Shown one piece after another: positions 16,755 through 25,790 of a DNA stretch of 55,080 nt. Both the position numbers and the translations under genes were made by a program. This DNA comes from Chitinophaga pinensis (GTDB lineage: Bacteria; Bacteroidota; Bacteroidia; Chitinophagales; UBA10324): the NCBI GenBank assembly GCA_945903305.1, contig CAMDOA010000013.1:1-55080 (forward strand). The letters are read 5' to 3'. The notes below the pieces were generated by a model. The model made no database searches, had not been told where the DNA came from, and worked only from the letters and a program-made list of their open reading frames with translations. Positions within the stretch are counted from its first letter, which is position 1. Every line of letters starts with the position of its first letter.

Positions 16755-19601
16755 TCAACTCACTGGTTCTTCCATATAGCTTTCAATAGGCGGGCAAACA
16801 CAAACTAAATTTCGATCGCCATGAGTATTGTTAATTCGGGAAACGGATGCCCAGAATTTATTTTTAATCAGATAAGGTAAAGGGAAAGCAGCACGGGTTC
16901 GCGAATAAGTATGATTCCATTCATCAGCTATTACAACTGATGCAGTATGCGGCGCGTTGTGTAATAGGTTGTCGTTTTTATCGGCCACTTCATCAATGAC
17001 TTCCTGAATTTCTTTACGAATAGAAATTAAAGCCTGGCAAAAACGATCAAGCTCATTCTTGTCTTCGCTTTCTGTTGGTTCAATCATCATAGTTCCGGCA
17101 ACCGGAAAAGAAACTGTTGGCGCATGGAACCCATAATCAATCAGTCGCTTTGCAATATCTTCTACTTCAATACCATGCTTTTTAAATTCGCGCATATCAA
17201 TAATCATTTCATGTGCACACCGGCCATTGTTTCCTTCATATAAAATTGAATATTCTTTTTCAAGCAGGCACTTCATATAATTTGCATTTAAAATCGCATA
17301 TCGCGTTGCATCAGCACATCCGTCGGCACCTAACATTCGGATGTAGCCATAAGAAATAAGCAATATTGAAGCACTGCCCCACGGAGCAGAACTCACCGAA
17401 TGAATAGCTTTTTCTCCTCCGGTTTTTATAACAGCATGACCCGGTAAGTAAGGAGCTAATTTTTTATTTACACAAATGGGGCCCATGCCCGGGCCACCAC
17501 CACCATGTGGAATAGCAAATGTTTTATGCAGATTAATATGATTTACATCGGCGCCAATTGCAGCAGGAGAAGTAAGGCCAACCTGCGCATTCATATTTGC
17601 ACCATCCATATATACCAAGCCGCCATTTGTATGAATGATATCACAAATTTCTTTTATGCTTTCTTCAAACACACCGTGAGTCGAAGGATAGGTAACCATC
17701 AGGCAAGCCAATTCATTTTTATATTCTTCGGCTTTTAATTTTAAGTCGGCCACATCAATATTTCCTTTCTCATCGCACTTTGTCACTATCACTTTCATGC
17801 CAGCCATTACAGCACTTGCAGGGTTAGTGCCGTGTGCTGATGATGGAATCAGCGCCACATTTCTGTGTCCATCGATGCGGTCTTTATGGTAAGCCATAAT
17901 TACAAGCAGTCCTGCATACTCTCCTTGTGCGCCCGAATTAGGTTGTAATGAACAGGCATCAAATCCGGTAATGGCACATAAATAATTTTCGAGCTGAGAA
18001 ATTATTTCATTGTACCCTTTTGTTTGTTCTGCAGGAGCGAATGGGTGGATAGATGAAAACTCAGGCCAGCTTAATGGCATCATTTCAGTTGCTGCATTCA
18101 GTTTCATCGTGCAGCTGCCTAATGAAATCATACTGGTGTTTAACGACAGGTCTTTGTTTTCCAATTGTTTCAGATAACGCATCATTTGCGATTCTGAATG
18201 ATGGCTGTTAAATACTGCATGGGCTAAATAAGCTGATTCTCTTTTAAGTGAATCGGGAATATTGTTTAAAATGGTGCTTGCATTTTTTTCGCTTGAGGCA
18301 GAAAATAATTTCAATAAATCGTCTACATCCTTTTCAGTAGTAGTTTCATCTAAAGAAATTCCAATATGCGTACTATCAATTATTCTGAAATTTATTTCGT
18401 TTTTCTCCAACTTAAGTTTTAATGCATTTGCATCTGCAACTTCGGCATATAGTGTATCGAAATAACTTTTATTCAGAATTTTTATTGAAGCGTTTTTTGA
18501 AAGTGAATCAGCCAATAACTGAGTGAGCGATGAAATTTTTGTTGCAATATTTTTAAGTCCGTCTGGCCCATGGTAAATAGCATAAGCTGCAGCCATATTT
18601 GCAAGTAAGGCTTGCGCCGTACAAATATTGGAAGTTGCTTTTTCTCTCCGGATGTGTTGCTCTCTGGTTTGTAAACTCATGCGATAAGCCAATTGCCCTT
18701 GAGCATCAACCGATACACCAATTATTCTACCGGGCATTAATCTTTTATATTCATCCTTGGCTGCAAAAAATGCAGCATGCGGACCGCCAAAACCAAGCGG
18801 TACGCCCAAACGCTGTGCTGAACCAATTGCAACATCAGCTCCCAAATCGCCGGGAGATTTTAATAAGGTAAGTGCAAGCAAATCAGTAGCCATGGCAACC
18901 TTTACATCGGCTTTATTGGCATCTTCTATTAATGAACTGTAATCATTCACCCCTCCAAATCCATCAGGATATTGTAACAGGCATCCAAATACTTTTTCGT
19001 TAAAATTAAATTTTTCAGGTGCAGAAATGACTAGTTCAATGTCTAACGGAAATGCTCTGGTTTTTAAAATATCTATTGTTTGCGGAAAACAATTTTCTGC
19101 AACAAGAAATACATTCTTCGTTTCTTCTTTTCCATTTGAATGATAGAGCAGGGTCATTGCTTCACTGGCGGCCGTTCCTTCATCTAACAACGAAGCGTTA
19201 CTAACAGGTAAGCCGGTTAAATCGCAAACCATTGTTTGATAATTGAGCAGCATTTCAAGTCTTCCTTGAGCTATCTCTGCCTGATAAGGTGTGTACTGTG
19301 TGTACCATCCGGGGTTTTCAAAAATATTTCTTAAAATTACTGATGGGGTAATTGTATTGTAATAGCCCATGCCGATATATGACTTGAATACTTTATTCTT
19401 TGAAGCAAAGTTTTTCATCTCCCGTAAATATTCAAATTCACTTAAAGCGTCAGGAAGATTTAACTTTTTATTTGTCAGAATTGAAGCCGGTATGGTTTCA
19501 GTAATTAACTGATCAAGTGATTGGACACCAATAACATTTAACATAGTTAAAGCATCGGTAGGTCGGGGACCAATGTGTCGATGTAAAAATGAACTAGACA
19601 T
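16755..19601 (-). CDS. gcvP: Glycine dehydrogenase (decarboxylating), P-protein, single-chain form
   Basis: This PLP enzyme of the glycine cleavage system decarboxylates glycine and passes the aminomethyl group to the lipoylated H protein. At 948 residues it is the fused P1-P2 form. The N-terminus [10 protein letters not shown] is the family signature. The inactive N-terminal half includes [29 protein letters not shown] and [11 protein letters not shown]. The catalytic half includes [42 protein letters not shown] and the PLP-lysine motif NLHKTF followed by a glycine-rich loop. gcvT, gcvH and lpd are not adjacent. I looked for a glycine riboswitch in the 200 bases upstream and saw none. Confidence 0.97.
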   Translation of the reverse strand: MSSSFLHRHIGPRPTDALTMLNVIGVQSLDQLITETIPASILTNKKLNLPDALSEFEYLREMKNFASKNKVFKSYIGMGYYNTITPSVILRNIFENPGWYTQYTPYQAEIAQGRLEMLLNYQTMVCDLTGLPVSNASLLDEGTAASEAMTLLYHSNGKEETKNVFLVAENCFPQTIDILKTRAFPLDIELVISAPEKFNFNEKVFGCLLQYPDGFGGVNDYSSLIEDANKADVKVAMATDLLALTLLKSPGDLGADVAIGSAQRLGVPLGFGGPHAAFFAAKDEYKRLMPGRIIGVSVDAQGQLAYRMSLQTREQHIRREKATSNICTAQALLANMAAAYAIYHGPDGLKNIATKISSLTQLLADSLSKNASIKILNKSYFDTLYAEVADANALKLKLEKNEINFRIIDSTHIGISLDETTTEKDVDDLLKLFSASSEKNASTILNNIPDSLKRESAYLAHAVFNSHHSESQMMRYLKQLENKDLSLNTSMISLGSCTMKLNAATEMMPLSWPEFSSIHPFAPAEQTKGYNEIISQLENYLCAITGFDACSLQPNSGAQGEYAGLLVIMAYHKDRIDGHRNVALIPSSAHGTNPASAVMAGMKVIVTKCDEKGNIDVADLKLKAEEYKNELACLMVTYPSTHGVFEESIKEICDIIHTNGGLVYMDGANMNAQVGLTSPAAIGADVNHINLHKTFAIPHGGGGPGMGPICVNKKLAPYLPGHAVIKTGGEKAIHSVSSAPWGSASILLISYGYIRMLGADGCADATRYAILNANYMKCLLEKEYSILYEGNNGRCAHEMIIDMREFKKHGIEVEDIAKRLIDYGFHAPTVSFPVAGTMMIEPTESEDKNELDRFCQALISIRKEIQEVIDEVADKNDNLLHNAPHTASVVIADEWNHTYSRTRAAFPLPYLIKNKFWASVSRINNTHGDRNLVCVCPPIESYMEEPVS

Positions 19602-19651
19602 TTTAAAAAATTGAATTTAAAAATTAACTTAAAGAAGGTTTTAGCGAGCGG

Positions 19652-19659
19652 CAAATGTA
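19652..19659 (-). promoter_or_regulatory. Candidate gcvP -7 element (TACATTTG on the minus strand)
   Basis: The reverse complement reads TACATTTG, an exact TAnnTTTG match, about 50 bases before the gcvP ATG. No TTTG is found at the ideal distance upstream. Confidence 0.4.
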
Positions 19660-19801
19660 ACCGACAATTAATAAATTTAGCAGATGAAGGCGGCAGGTAT
19701 TTCTATATAAACAACACTTAAACATACCGCTTGTTAAAAATTTATAAGTTTAGGTTTACATTTAAGCCTATTATCATTACTTTTCAAAAAAAATAAAAAT
19801 C

Positions 19802-20368
19802 ATGTTTCGTGATTATTGTAAAGTTTTAGGAATTGAACACGATGCCAGTGACATGGAAATAAAACGCGCGTTCAGAAAAAAATCAAAAGAAACGCATCCG
19901 GAATTTAATTCAGCCTCTGATTCAGAGCAACAATTTATTACTGTGAATGAGGCATATGATATTCTGATACATCAAAAAACACGAGAATTATTTGAAGAAG
20001 ATTTAAATACCTATCATAATCCTGAAACATATCCTCCATTTAAACATTGGATAATAGTAGCCAGAGAGAGAGCCACCGTACACGCCCGATTACCTTATAA
20101 AGATTTTATACGGACAAAATTTTTTCAAAGCACTCATGCTTCTCCATATATTTTATTTGTTGCTGAATTTGTAGCATCTATTATTTTAATAATCATCCCT
20201 TATTTTTTAATGATAGGTGAAGAAAACAGAGTGCTTGGTGTTTTTTCATTATTTCTTGCTTTGCCCGCCGGAATATTTATGTTGGTTCAAGCACTTGCAG
20301 GTTTTTCGGCAACGAAAAAATTTAAATCGCCAAAAAAAAAGAGCAAAAAAGTAAGAGGTAAATCGTAA
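19802..20368 (+). CDS. Membrane-anchored J-domain-like protein with HPE in place of HPD
   Basis: Residues 3-66 read as a J-domain: DYCKVLGIEHDAS, helix II with KRAFRKKSKE, then THPEFN, and helix III with FITVNEAYDIL and RELFEED. The HPD tripeptide that activates Hsp70 ATPase is H32-P33-E34 here. Two hydrophobic helices follow (about 117-140 and 147-170, YILFVAEFVASIILIIIPYF and VFSLFLALPAGIFMLVQAL), and the tail is strongly basic. Other J-domain helices look intact, so the fold is probably kept while Hsp70 stimulation may be weakened or lost. It may sit in a two-gene unit with the next gene, 65 bases downstream. It is not DnaJ or CbpA, having no Zn-finger or C-terminal substrate domains. Confidence 0.75.
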   Translation: MFRDYCKVLGIEHDASDMEIKRAFRKKSKETHPEFNSASDSEQQFITVNEAYDILIHQKTRELFEEDLNTYHNPETYPPFKHWIIVARERATVHARLPYKDFIRTKFFQSTHASPYILFVAEFVASIILIIIPYFLMIGEENRVLGVFSLFLALPAGIFMLVQALAGFSATKKFKSPKKKSKKVRGKS

Positions 20369-20433
20369 AAAAAAATTGTTTAGTTTTTTTTAACAGTTAT
20401 AGCGGATACTTTTACAATCGCAAGATTTTTCTA

Positions 20434-21078
20434 ATGACATTTAAAAGAGTATTCTCACTCTTCCTCATCGTTTTTATTACAGAAACAAATTCAACTCTAG
20501 CGCAAGATCGGAAGGTCATACAGTTTAGTGGTGTTTTGTATTCAGCCGATTCTGCTCAACGGGTTATACCGTTTGCCACCGTGTATGATTTTTCAACCGG
20601 CCAAATTGCCATAAGCAATTTTACAGGTTTTTTTAGCTTGGTATGTTATGAAGGTGACACTCTTTATTTTTCAACTATCGGATTTAAAACACAGCAATTT
20701 ATTATTCCTATTGGTCATCATGCTGAAAAATTTATCGCAAATTTTTTTTTAAGCCCCACATTTTATATGCTGCCCGAAGCTATTGTATATCCGTGGGGAT
20801 CCAGAGATCAGTTTCCTTATGCTTTTATAAATACGCCAATACCGGATGATGATTTAGAGCGTGCAAGAAAAAATCTAAATCCCGATTATTTGCGTTCGCT
20901 GGCATTGGCTCAAGGAGCCGATCCGAATATTAATGCGCGAATGGTATTGAACAATTATTCGCAAACATTGTATTACTATGGACAAGCACATCCCATCAGT
21001 TTATTAAATGCTTTTGCATGGAGCCAGTTTATCAGTGATTTGAAAAGCGGGAAGTATAAAAATCCTAATAAGAAATAA
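20434..21078 (+). CDS. Exported CarboxypepD_reg-like domain protein
   Basis: A signal peptide (KRVFSLFLIVFITETNSTLA, then Gln) is followed by a carboxypeptidase-regulatory-like beta-sandwich, about 30-105: FSGVLYSADSAQRVIPFATV, ISNFTGFFSLVCYEGDTLYFSTIGF. This is the same fold as the plug extension of SusC-type receptors, but no barrel follows. The last 100 residues are unlabelled and end in a short lysine tail. Proteins of this size with this domain are common and poorly characterised in Bacteroidota. The product is probably periplasmic or on the inner face of the outer membrane. The ATG at 20434 is preceded by a 65-base gap from the J-like gene. Confidence 0.75.
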   Translation: MTFKRVFSLFLIVFITETNSTLAQDRKVIQFSGVLYSADSAQRVIPFATVYDFSTGQIAISNFTGFFSLVCYEGDTLYFSTIGFKTQQFIIPIGHHAEKFIANFFLSPTFYMLPEAIVYPWGSRDQFPYAFINTPIPDDDLERARKNLNPDYLRSLALAQGADPNINARMVLNNYSQTLYYYGQAHPISLLNAFAWSQFISDLKSGKYKNPNKK

Positions 21079-21164
21079 TGTTATAAGTTATATGTTGATT
21101 GGTTATTCGTAATACATCTTGGGATAGGAAGTTTTCACAATTCACCGTTGGCAATTCAAAAGCG

Positions 21165-21758
21165 CTACTTCTTCACTGAAAAACGCATTTTATAATCAAC
21201 CTTCACATCACCTTTTGAAATTCGTTCGAGTTTATTTTTCAGTAATCTTTTTTTAAGGGGTTTCAGTAAATCAGTAAATAAAATTCCTTCGATGTGATCG
21301 TATTCATGTTGAATGACACGGCCTGTTAACCCAGAAAATTTTTCACGATGCTTTTTAAAGTTAACATCCAGGTATTCAATATCAATTTCATCAGGTCGTA
21401 AAACATCCTCGCGAATATTCGGAATACTTAAACAGCCTTCGGTATAATACCATTCTTCACCCACACGTGAATGAATTTTTGCATTGATGAAAACCTGGGT
21501 TACTCCTTTTTCTCCTGCAAAATCATTGTCTGACTGGTCTTGATCTTCTTCTAATTTTTTCAGAATAAAATCACTATCGACCAAAAAAAGCCGAATGGGT
21601 AAATTGATTTGCGGAGCCGCCAAGCCAATACCAGAAGCTTGGTACATGGTTTCCCACATGTTTGAAATTATCTCGTCAAGATTGGGGTATTGCGCATCAA
21701 TGTCTAAGCTTCTTTTTCGTAAAATCGGATCGCCGTAAGCAGTTATCGGTAATATCAT
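21165..21758 (-). CDS. def: Peptide deformylase
   Basis: This iron/zinc enzyme removes the formyl group from new polypeptides at the ribosome. All three family motifs are present: GIGLAAPQI (motif I), EGCLSIPN with the metal Cys (motif II) and QHEYDHIEG with the HExxH metal histidines (motif III). At 197 residues it is slightly longer than the E. coli enzyme because of an acidic insert (KKLEEDQDQSDNDF) between motifs I and II, which is common in Bacteroidota. Its ATG overlaps the ruvX stop by four bases (ATGA), so it is the coupled last gene of the operon that begins at the toxin-antitoxin pair. Confidence 0.97.
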   Translation of the reverse strand: MILPITAYGDPILRKRSLDIDAQYPNLDEIISNMWETMYQASGIGLAAPQINLPIRLFLVDSDFILKKLEEDQDQSDNDFAGEKGVTQVFINAKIHSRVGEEWYYTEGCLSIPNIREDVLRPDEIDIEYLDVNFKKHREKFSGLTGRVIQHEYDHIEGILFTDLLKPLKKRLLKNKLERISKGDVKVDYKMRFSVKK

Positions 21759-22171
21759 TTTGGGTAGGTATCAAGAAAAGTTTGCAAAATAATAGCGGCA
21801 CTTACTTTATCTACTAAATTTTTGTTTTGTCGTTTCATTTTTCCGATTCCGCTGTTCAGAATTATAGCAGTAGCCATCTTTGATGTAAATCGTTCATCTA
21901 CTTTATGTACAGGTATTAACGGGAATTCTTTTTGAAGCTGAAGAATGAATGCGTTCACTTTCGGGGTTAATTTATTGTCTTCGTTACGCAAAGTTTTCGG
22001 GTCGCCAATTACAAATACTTCAACAGGTTCTTTTCCGCAATACTCTTTTAAAAATTTTAGTGCTTCGTGTGTTGGAACAGTTGTGAGTGATGATGAAATT
22101 ATTTTTGATAAATCTGTCACTGCAATCCCAACTCTTTTTTCTCCGTAATCAATTCCTAAAAGTCTCCCCAT
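21755..22171 (-). CDS. ruvX: Putative pre-16S rRNA nuclease / Holliday junction resolvase-like protein (YqgF)
   Basis: An RNase H-fold nuclease that trims the 5' end of 16S rRNA in E. coli; it was earlier called a RuvC-like resolvase. Visible motifs are LGIDYGEKRVGIAVTD (first catalytic Asp), VIGDPKTL, VDERFTSKMA (catalytic Glu region) and a C-terminal DKVSAAIILQTFLD (last Asp). The 138-residue length is standard. It abuts ubiA with no gap and overlaps def by four bases, so the three are translated from one message. Confidence 0.95.
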   Translation of the reverse strand: MGRLLGIDYGEKRVGIAVTDLSKIISSSLTTVPTHEALKFLKEYCGKEPVEVFVIGDPKTLRNEDNKLTPKVNAFILQLQKEFPLIPVHKVDERFTSKMATAIILNSGIGKMKRQNKNLVDKVSAAIILQTFLDTYPK

Positions 22172-23023
22172 TTATTTCAGAAATAAATCTGTAAGAACGA
22201 AAATTGAAAAAACAATACTGGCAATTCCATTAGTGGTGGCAAATGCAATATTCACTTTACTTAAATCTTCCGGCCTCACTAATTTTTGCTGGTAGCCAAG
22301 AAGAATAATAAAAATGAAGGCCCCCATCCAGTAACTGATGCCGAAGTTTCCGGAGATTCCAGCAACAAATAATACTGAGGCTGTAATCAAATGAAGGCTT
22401 CGCGAAAACACAAGTGCATTTTTTTTTCCTAACCAAACCGGAATGCTGAACAATTTTTCTTTACGGTCAAACTCTTCATCCTGCAATGCATATATAATAT
22501 CAAATCCTGCAACCCAACTCATCACAACCAATGAAAATAAAACCGGAAGCAAACTGAATTCGCCTGTAACTGCGAGATACGCTCCAATGGGAGCCAATGA
22601 TAAACCAAGACCTAAAAATATATGTGCGAGTGCAGTAAATCGTTTGGTGTAACTGTAGCCAAGCACAACAAACAAGCCAACAGGAGACAGATAAAAACAC
22701 AACGGATTTATAAACCATGCGCAAACCACAAACAGTATTGAAAAGAAAATAACAAATAGTAAAGCTGAATTCGATGAAATTTTTCCGGCAGGAATTTCTC
22801 TTGTAACTGTGCGCGGATTTTTTGCATCAATCATTCTGTCAGCGTACCGATTAAAACCCATTGCCGCACTTCGGGCGCAAATCATACAAGCAACAACAAG
22901 CAAGAAAGTTTTCCAGCTAAAAAAATAATCGGTTTGAGAAATTGCTAAAAAATATCCAATCACTGCAAATGGAAGTGCGAATACGGTATGACTGAATTTT
23001 ATAAACGAAAAATATTTTTTCAT
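22172..23023 (-). CDS. UbiA-family polyprenyltransferase, possibly MqnP of the futalosine menaquinone route
   Basis: This inner-membrane prenyltransferase of the aromatic acceptor class has eight or nine membrane helices. Two Asp-rich motifs bind the prenyl diphosphate through Mg: NRYADRMIDAKNPRT and YALQDEEFDRKE. The N-terminus KYFSFIKFSHTVFALPFAV is characteristic of the UbiA-like subgroup that includes MqnP, distinct from MenA. Bacteroidota use menaquinone, so a ubiquinone role is unlikely; MqnP or another acceptor is inferred. The DUF1573 stop is three bases upstream and ruvX follows directly, so it lies inside a tight operon. No other mqn gene is in the window. Confidence 0.85.
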   Translation of the reverse strand: MKKYFSFIKFSHTVFALPFAVIGYFLAISQTDYFFSWKTFLLVVACMICARSAAMGFNRYADRMIDAKNPRTVTREIPAGKISSNSALLFVIFFSILFVVCAWFINPLCFYLSPVGLFVVLGYSYTKRFTALAHIFLGLGLSLAPIGAYLAVTGEFSLLPVLFSLVVMSWVAGFDIIYALQDEEFDRKEKLFSIPVWLGKKNALVFSRSLHLITASVLFVAGISGNFGISYWMGAFIFIILLGYQQKLVRPEDLSKVNIAFATTNGIASIVFSIFVLTDLFLK

Positions 23024-23026
23024 CTT

Positions 23027-23551
23027 TTATTTTTTCTTGTCCAACACATTTGCAGTGAACTCAATTACTGTGAAATTCGGAATGGTGTTGGCGGTTACAT
23101 GCACTGCTTTGTGTTGCGTACCTCCTCTACCTTCTGAATTAAAAACCACAGTGATGATACCTTCTTTTCCCGGCAAGATTGGTTCTTTTGAATAAGATGG
23201 AATAGTACATCCGCATGATGCCTTAGCCCCTCTTATTACCAATGGATTTTTTCCGGTGTTTTTAAATCTGTATTCATGTGTGACTTTTTCACCTTCGTAT
23301 ATGTCACCGAAGTTGAAAATTTCTTCTGCAAATTCAATAGAAGTAATTATTGAATCGGTCAAAAGTTGATTGCTCTCAGTTGATTGTTGCATCATATTTT
23401 GCAATGGCCCCTTCCCGTCTTTATTCTCTATAAAATTTTCAGGGAAACCCTTGTCCCTTGGGCTTACCAATTTAAGTAACTCAATTAAGGCTATTGTAAA
23501 GACACTTAAAGCAATAACAATAAGTGTTAGTGTCTTTATATTTTCTTTCAT
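23027..23551 (-). CDS. DUF1573 domain protein with N-terminal membrane anchor
   Basis: The start is ATG 23551 (MKENIKTLTLIVIALSVFTI); the earlier in-frame codon is a TTG nine bases upstream. One membrane helix (about 8-27) anchors a periplasmic or surface Ig-like DUF1573 domain (about 75-170). Typical family pattern is seen: FAEEIFNFGDIYEGE, HEYRFKNTG, GAKASCGCTIPSY and PILPGKEG. The function of DUF1573 is unknown; the CGC motif is near-invariant in the family. It lies 22 bases downstream of polX and three bases before ubiA, which makes it a stable operon member rather than a stray gene. Confidence 0.85.
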   Translation of the reverse strand: MKENIKTLTLIVIALSVFTIALIELLKLVSPRDKGFPENFIENKDGKGPLQNMMQQSTESNQLLTDSIITSIEFAEEIFNFGDIYEGEKVTHEYRFKNTGKNPLVIRGAKASCGCTIPSYSKEPILPGKEGIITVVFNSEGRGGTQHKAVHVTANTIPNFTVIEFTANVLDKKK

Positions 23552-23573
23552 GGGGCACAAATTTATATCAGCA

Positions 23574-25268
23574 TTATTGCTTTGCTGCCATTATACCAAT
23601 TTTTGATTTACGAAAGGTAAAATAGTCTCCTACTTCGGTTGCACTTCTTGAATTGAAAGTCATTTTTTGAGTGAGCATTCCTTTGCGTGCAGCCAATGCT
23701 CCGTAATGAATATCGTGAATGCCATTCAGGTTGTGCGCATCCGGATTAATACTGATTTCTACTCCGAGTGAAACTGCAAATTGTATCCATCGCCAATCCA
23801 AATCCAATCGCCACGGGTGAGCATTTATTTCTATAACAACATTGTTTTTTGACACTGCTTCAATTACTGCTTTGTGATTGATTGGATAACCGATTCGTGA
23901 AAGCAAGAGCCGACCGGTTGGGTGACCGAGTATTGTTGTATATGGATTTTTGATGGCGCGAATCAATCGTTCGGTTGCTTTCTCTTCACTCATTTTAAAA
24001 TTCTGGTGAATGGATGCAATCACAAAATCAAATTGTGAAAGAATATCTTCATCATAATCCAGCGAGCCATCTCCTAAAATATCTGATTCAATTCCTTTGA
24101 AAATTTTGAATGGCGAAAGTTTTTTATTCAGTTTATCAATCTCATCGTGCTGTTGCAAAACCCTTTCAACTGAAAGTCCCCTTGCGTAAGTTGCAGATTT
24201 TGAGTGGTCGCTCATGCATAAATATTCGTAACCGAGTTTCATAGAATAACGAGCCATCTCTTCAATGGTATTATTTCCATCGCTCCATTTGGAGTGCACA
24301 TGCACCACACCTTTTATTTCTTTCGGCTCAATTAACTGAGGCAATTTATTTTCCACAGCTAATTCAATTTCATTTATTCCTTCCCGCAATTCAGGAAGGA
24401 TAAAATTCAAATTCGCTGACTGATAAATTTCTTCTTCGCTCGTAAAATGTTTTAAATCAAAATCGATAATTCTTTTTTTCACTTCTTCCACATGCAAATC
24501 ATTTCCAGTAGTGATGAAAAGATTTTTATAAAAATTATTTTTTTCAGAAAAGGAAATGTGAAACAAAGTTCCCGCAGTTGTTTTTGCATGAATGGTGTTT
24601 TCAATTTCTTCCAGTTGTTCGAACGGAGATTCGCTCAGCATTTCCATCACTTCTTCCAATGGAGCAGAAGTCAGCAAATCAACTTTTTCAAGTACTTCGC
24701 AATAGCGACGAAACTCTCCGGTGAAAGAAATTTCTTCATCAGAAAAATATTTTTTCAGCAATTGAATCATCAGCAAACTTTCTTCTTCCACTTCAGCATA
24801 ACGGAATTTGTTTTTGTGTTTCTGATAAAACTGAATGTTTTCTAAAACTGTTTTTTGAGTTTTCTCCCCGAAACCTTTCAATAAACTCAAGCGGTTTTCG
24901 AGGCAGGCATATTTTAATTCATCAATACTTTCTATTTCCAGTTCCTTCCAGATGGTCGAAACTTTTTTTGGACCAATACCTTTTATGCTCATCATCTCAA
25001 CAACACCAACAGGCGTTTTTTCCAGCAACTCATCCAATTGTTTTATGTGACCGGTTGAAAGAAGTGATTGAATTTTTTGTTTGATAGAAACTCCAAGTGT
25101 TGGAATCGCATTCATTTCTTCTGAGGTCATTTCACTCAGTTCTCCATTTACTTTGCTGATAATATAAGAAGCAGATAGATATGATTTTGCCTTGAATGAA
25201 TTTTCGCCATGCAATTCAATCAACTTACCGAGCAATTCAAATGCGGATTCTATTTCGGTGTTAGTCAT
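23574..25268 (-). CDS. PolX-like PHP nuclease with degenerate polymerase domain
   Basis: The layout is that of bacterial PolX: N-terminal 8-kDa-like and helix-hairpin-helix region (1-150; IKGIGPKKV and GFGEKTQK), a palm region (150-300) and a C-terminal PHP nuclease domain (320-564). PHP metal motifs look complete: HVHSKWSDG, MSDHS, GIESDIL, ASIHQNF, LGHPTG, EINAHPWR and NPDAHN. The palm motif normally reads GS-x-RR-x6-DxD. Here it is GEFRRYCEVLEKVD, so the first metal Asp is K195 and only D197 remains; the third Asp strand is not recognisable either. I therefore expect a nuclease, not an active polymerase. The start ATG 25268 lies inside the toxin gene (8-base overlap); a TTG seven codons earlier is less likely. 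Confidence 0.88.
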   Translation of the reverse strand: MTNTEIESAFELLGKLIELHGENSFKAKSYLSASYIISKVNGELSEMTSEEMNAIPTLGVSIKQKIQSLLSTGHIKQLDELLEKTPVGVVEMMSIKGIGPKKVSTIWKELEIESIDELKYACLENRLSLLKGFGEKTQKTVLENIQFYQKHKNKFRYAEVEEESLLMIQLLKKYFSDEEISFTGEFRRYCEVLEKVDLLTSAPLEEVMEMLSESPFEQLEEIENTIHAKTTAGTLFHISFSEKNNFYKNLFITTGNDLHVEEVKKRIIDFDLKHFTSEEEIYQSANLNFILPELREGINEIELAVENKLPQLIEPKEIKGVVHVHSKWSDGNNTIEEMARYSMKLGYEYLCMSDHSKSATYARGLSVERVLQQHDEIDKLNKKLSPFKIFKGIESDILGDGSLDYDEDILSQFDFVIASIHQNFKMSEEKATERLIRAIKNPYTTILGHPTGRLLLSRIGYPINHKAVIEAVSKNNVVIEINAHPWRLDLDWRWIQFAVSLGVEISINPDAHNLNGIHDIHYGALAARKGMLTQKMTFNSRSATEVGDYFTFRKSKIGIMAAKQ

Positions 25269-25518
25269 ACGATTCCTTTCTGTGAGCAATTGCGATTATA
25301 ATGATTGTTATTTTTTCATAATGGATTTCATATAAAATCCGATAAACACCACCTCGTAATCTATAAGTATTTGAATAACCTTTTAATTTAATTTGCCCGT
25401 GCGGACGAGGATTTTTTTCGTGTGTAAAAATATGCTCAACAATATTTTGATAATGTGATTTTGGAATATCTGCTAAATCTTTTTCAGCCGAACGGGTGAA
25501 AACAATCTGATAACTCAT
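25261..25518 (-). CDS. RelE/ParE-family toxin
   Basis: An 85-residue protein with the RelE/ParE fold: YQIVFTRSAEKDLADIPK opening, then KLKGYSNTYRLRGGVYRILYEI, and IIIIAIAHRKESYD. The YRLRGGxYRILYEI and AHRKE strands hold the basic residues that in RelE enzymes cut mRNA on the ribosome and in ParE relatives act elsewhere; the end H-R-K-E-x-Y fits the RelE side. It overlaps the upstream antitoxin by four bases (ATGA) and the downstream polX start by eight, so all three should be translated together. Confidence 0.88.
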   Translation of the reverse strand: MSYQIVFTRSAEKDLADIPKSHYQNIVEHIFTHEKNPRPHGQIKLKGYSNTYRLRGGVYRILYEIHYEKITIIIIAIAHRKESYD

Positions 25519-25736
25519 CTTGCTTTTCGACTGATTCCGTGCTTGCGGTTTAATTTCCGAATAACTTTTTCCATAGGAATAGTTGGCTCATTTTTCCGTT
25601 GCTCCACTATTAAATGGTCAATTAAATCGTCAACAGCCTCTTCTAAATCCTTATCAATGCGTTTAAGATTGAGAGTGATTTTTTTTATTTCACCTTTTTT
25701 ATTCTTATCCAATGTAACTCCGGCTAATCTTGACAT
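25515..25736 (-). CDS. Antitoxin of the RelE/ParE-type pair
   Basis: A 73-residue charged protein (MSRLAGVTLDKNKKGEIKK, helical middle with DLEEAVDDLIDHLIVEQ, basic C-terminus). Its size, position directly before the RelE/ParE gene and ATGA coupling make it the antitoxin. I do not recognise a defined DNA-binding fold such as ribbon-helix-helix with certainty. The gene starts 54 bases after the porX stop, and a -7-like element lies in that gap, so the pair can be transcribed separately from porX. Confidence 0.8.
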   Translation of the reverse strand: MSRLAGVTLDKNKKGEIKKITLNLKRIDKDLEEAVDDLIDHLIVEQRKNEPTIPMEKVIRKLNRKHGISRKAR

Positions 25737-25756
25737 CGTATGATTTTATTTCGTTT

Positions 25757-25764
25757 CAAAAATA
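25757..25764 (-). promoter_or_regulatory. Candidate -7 element (TATTTTTG) for the antitoxin-toxin-polX operon
   Basis: The minus strand reads TATTTTTG, an exact TAnnTTTG match, 20 bases ahead of the antitoxin ATG in the short gap after porX. No well-spaced TTTG accompanies it. Confidence 0.35.
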
Positions 25765-25790
25765 AATCAACTAATCCAATATTAATATCC

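Noticed and set aside
19602-19801. Possible glycine riboswitch ahead of gcvP
   Set aside because: The 200 bases are AT-rich and lack the conserved glycine-aptamer cores; only a promoter-like box is seen.
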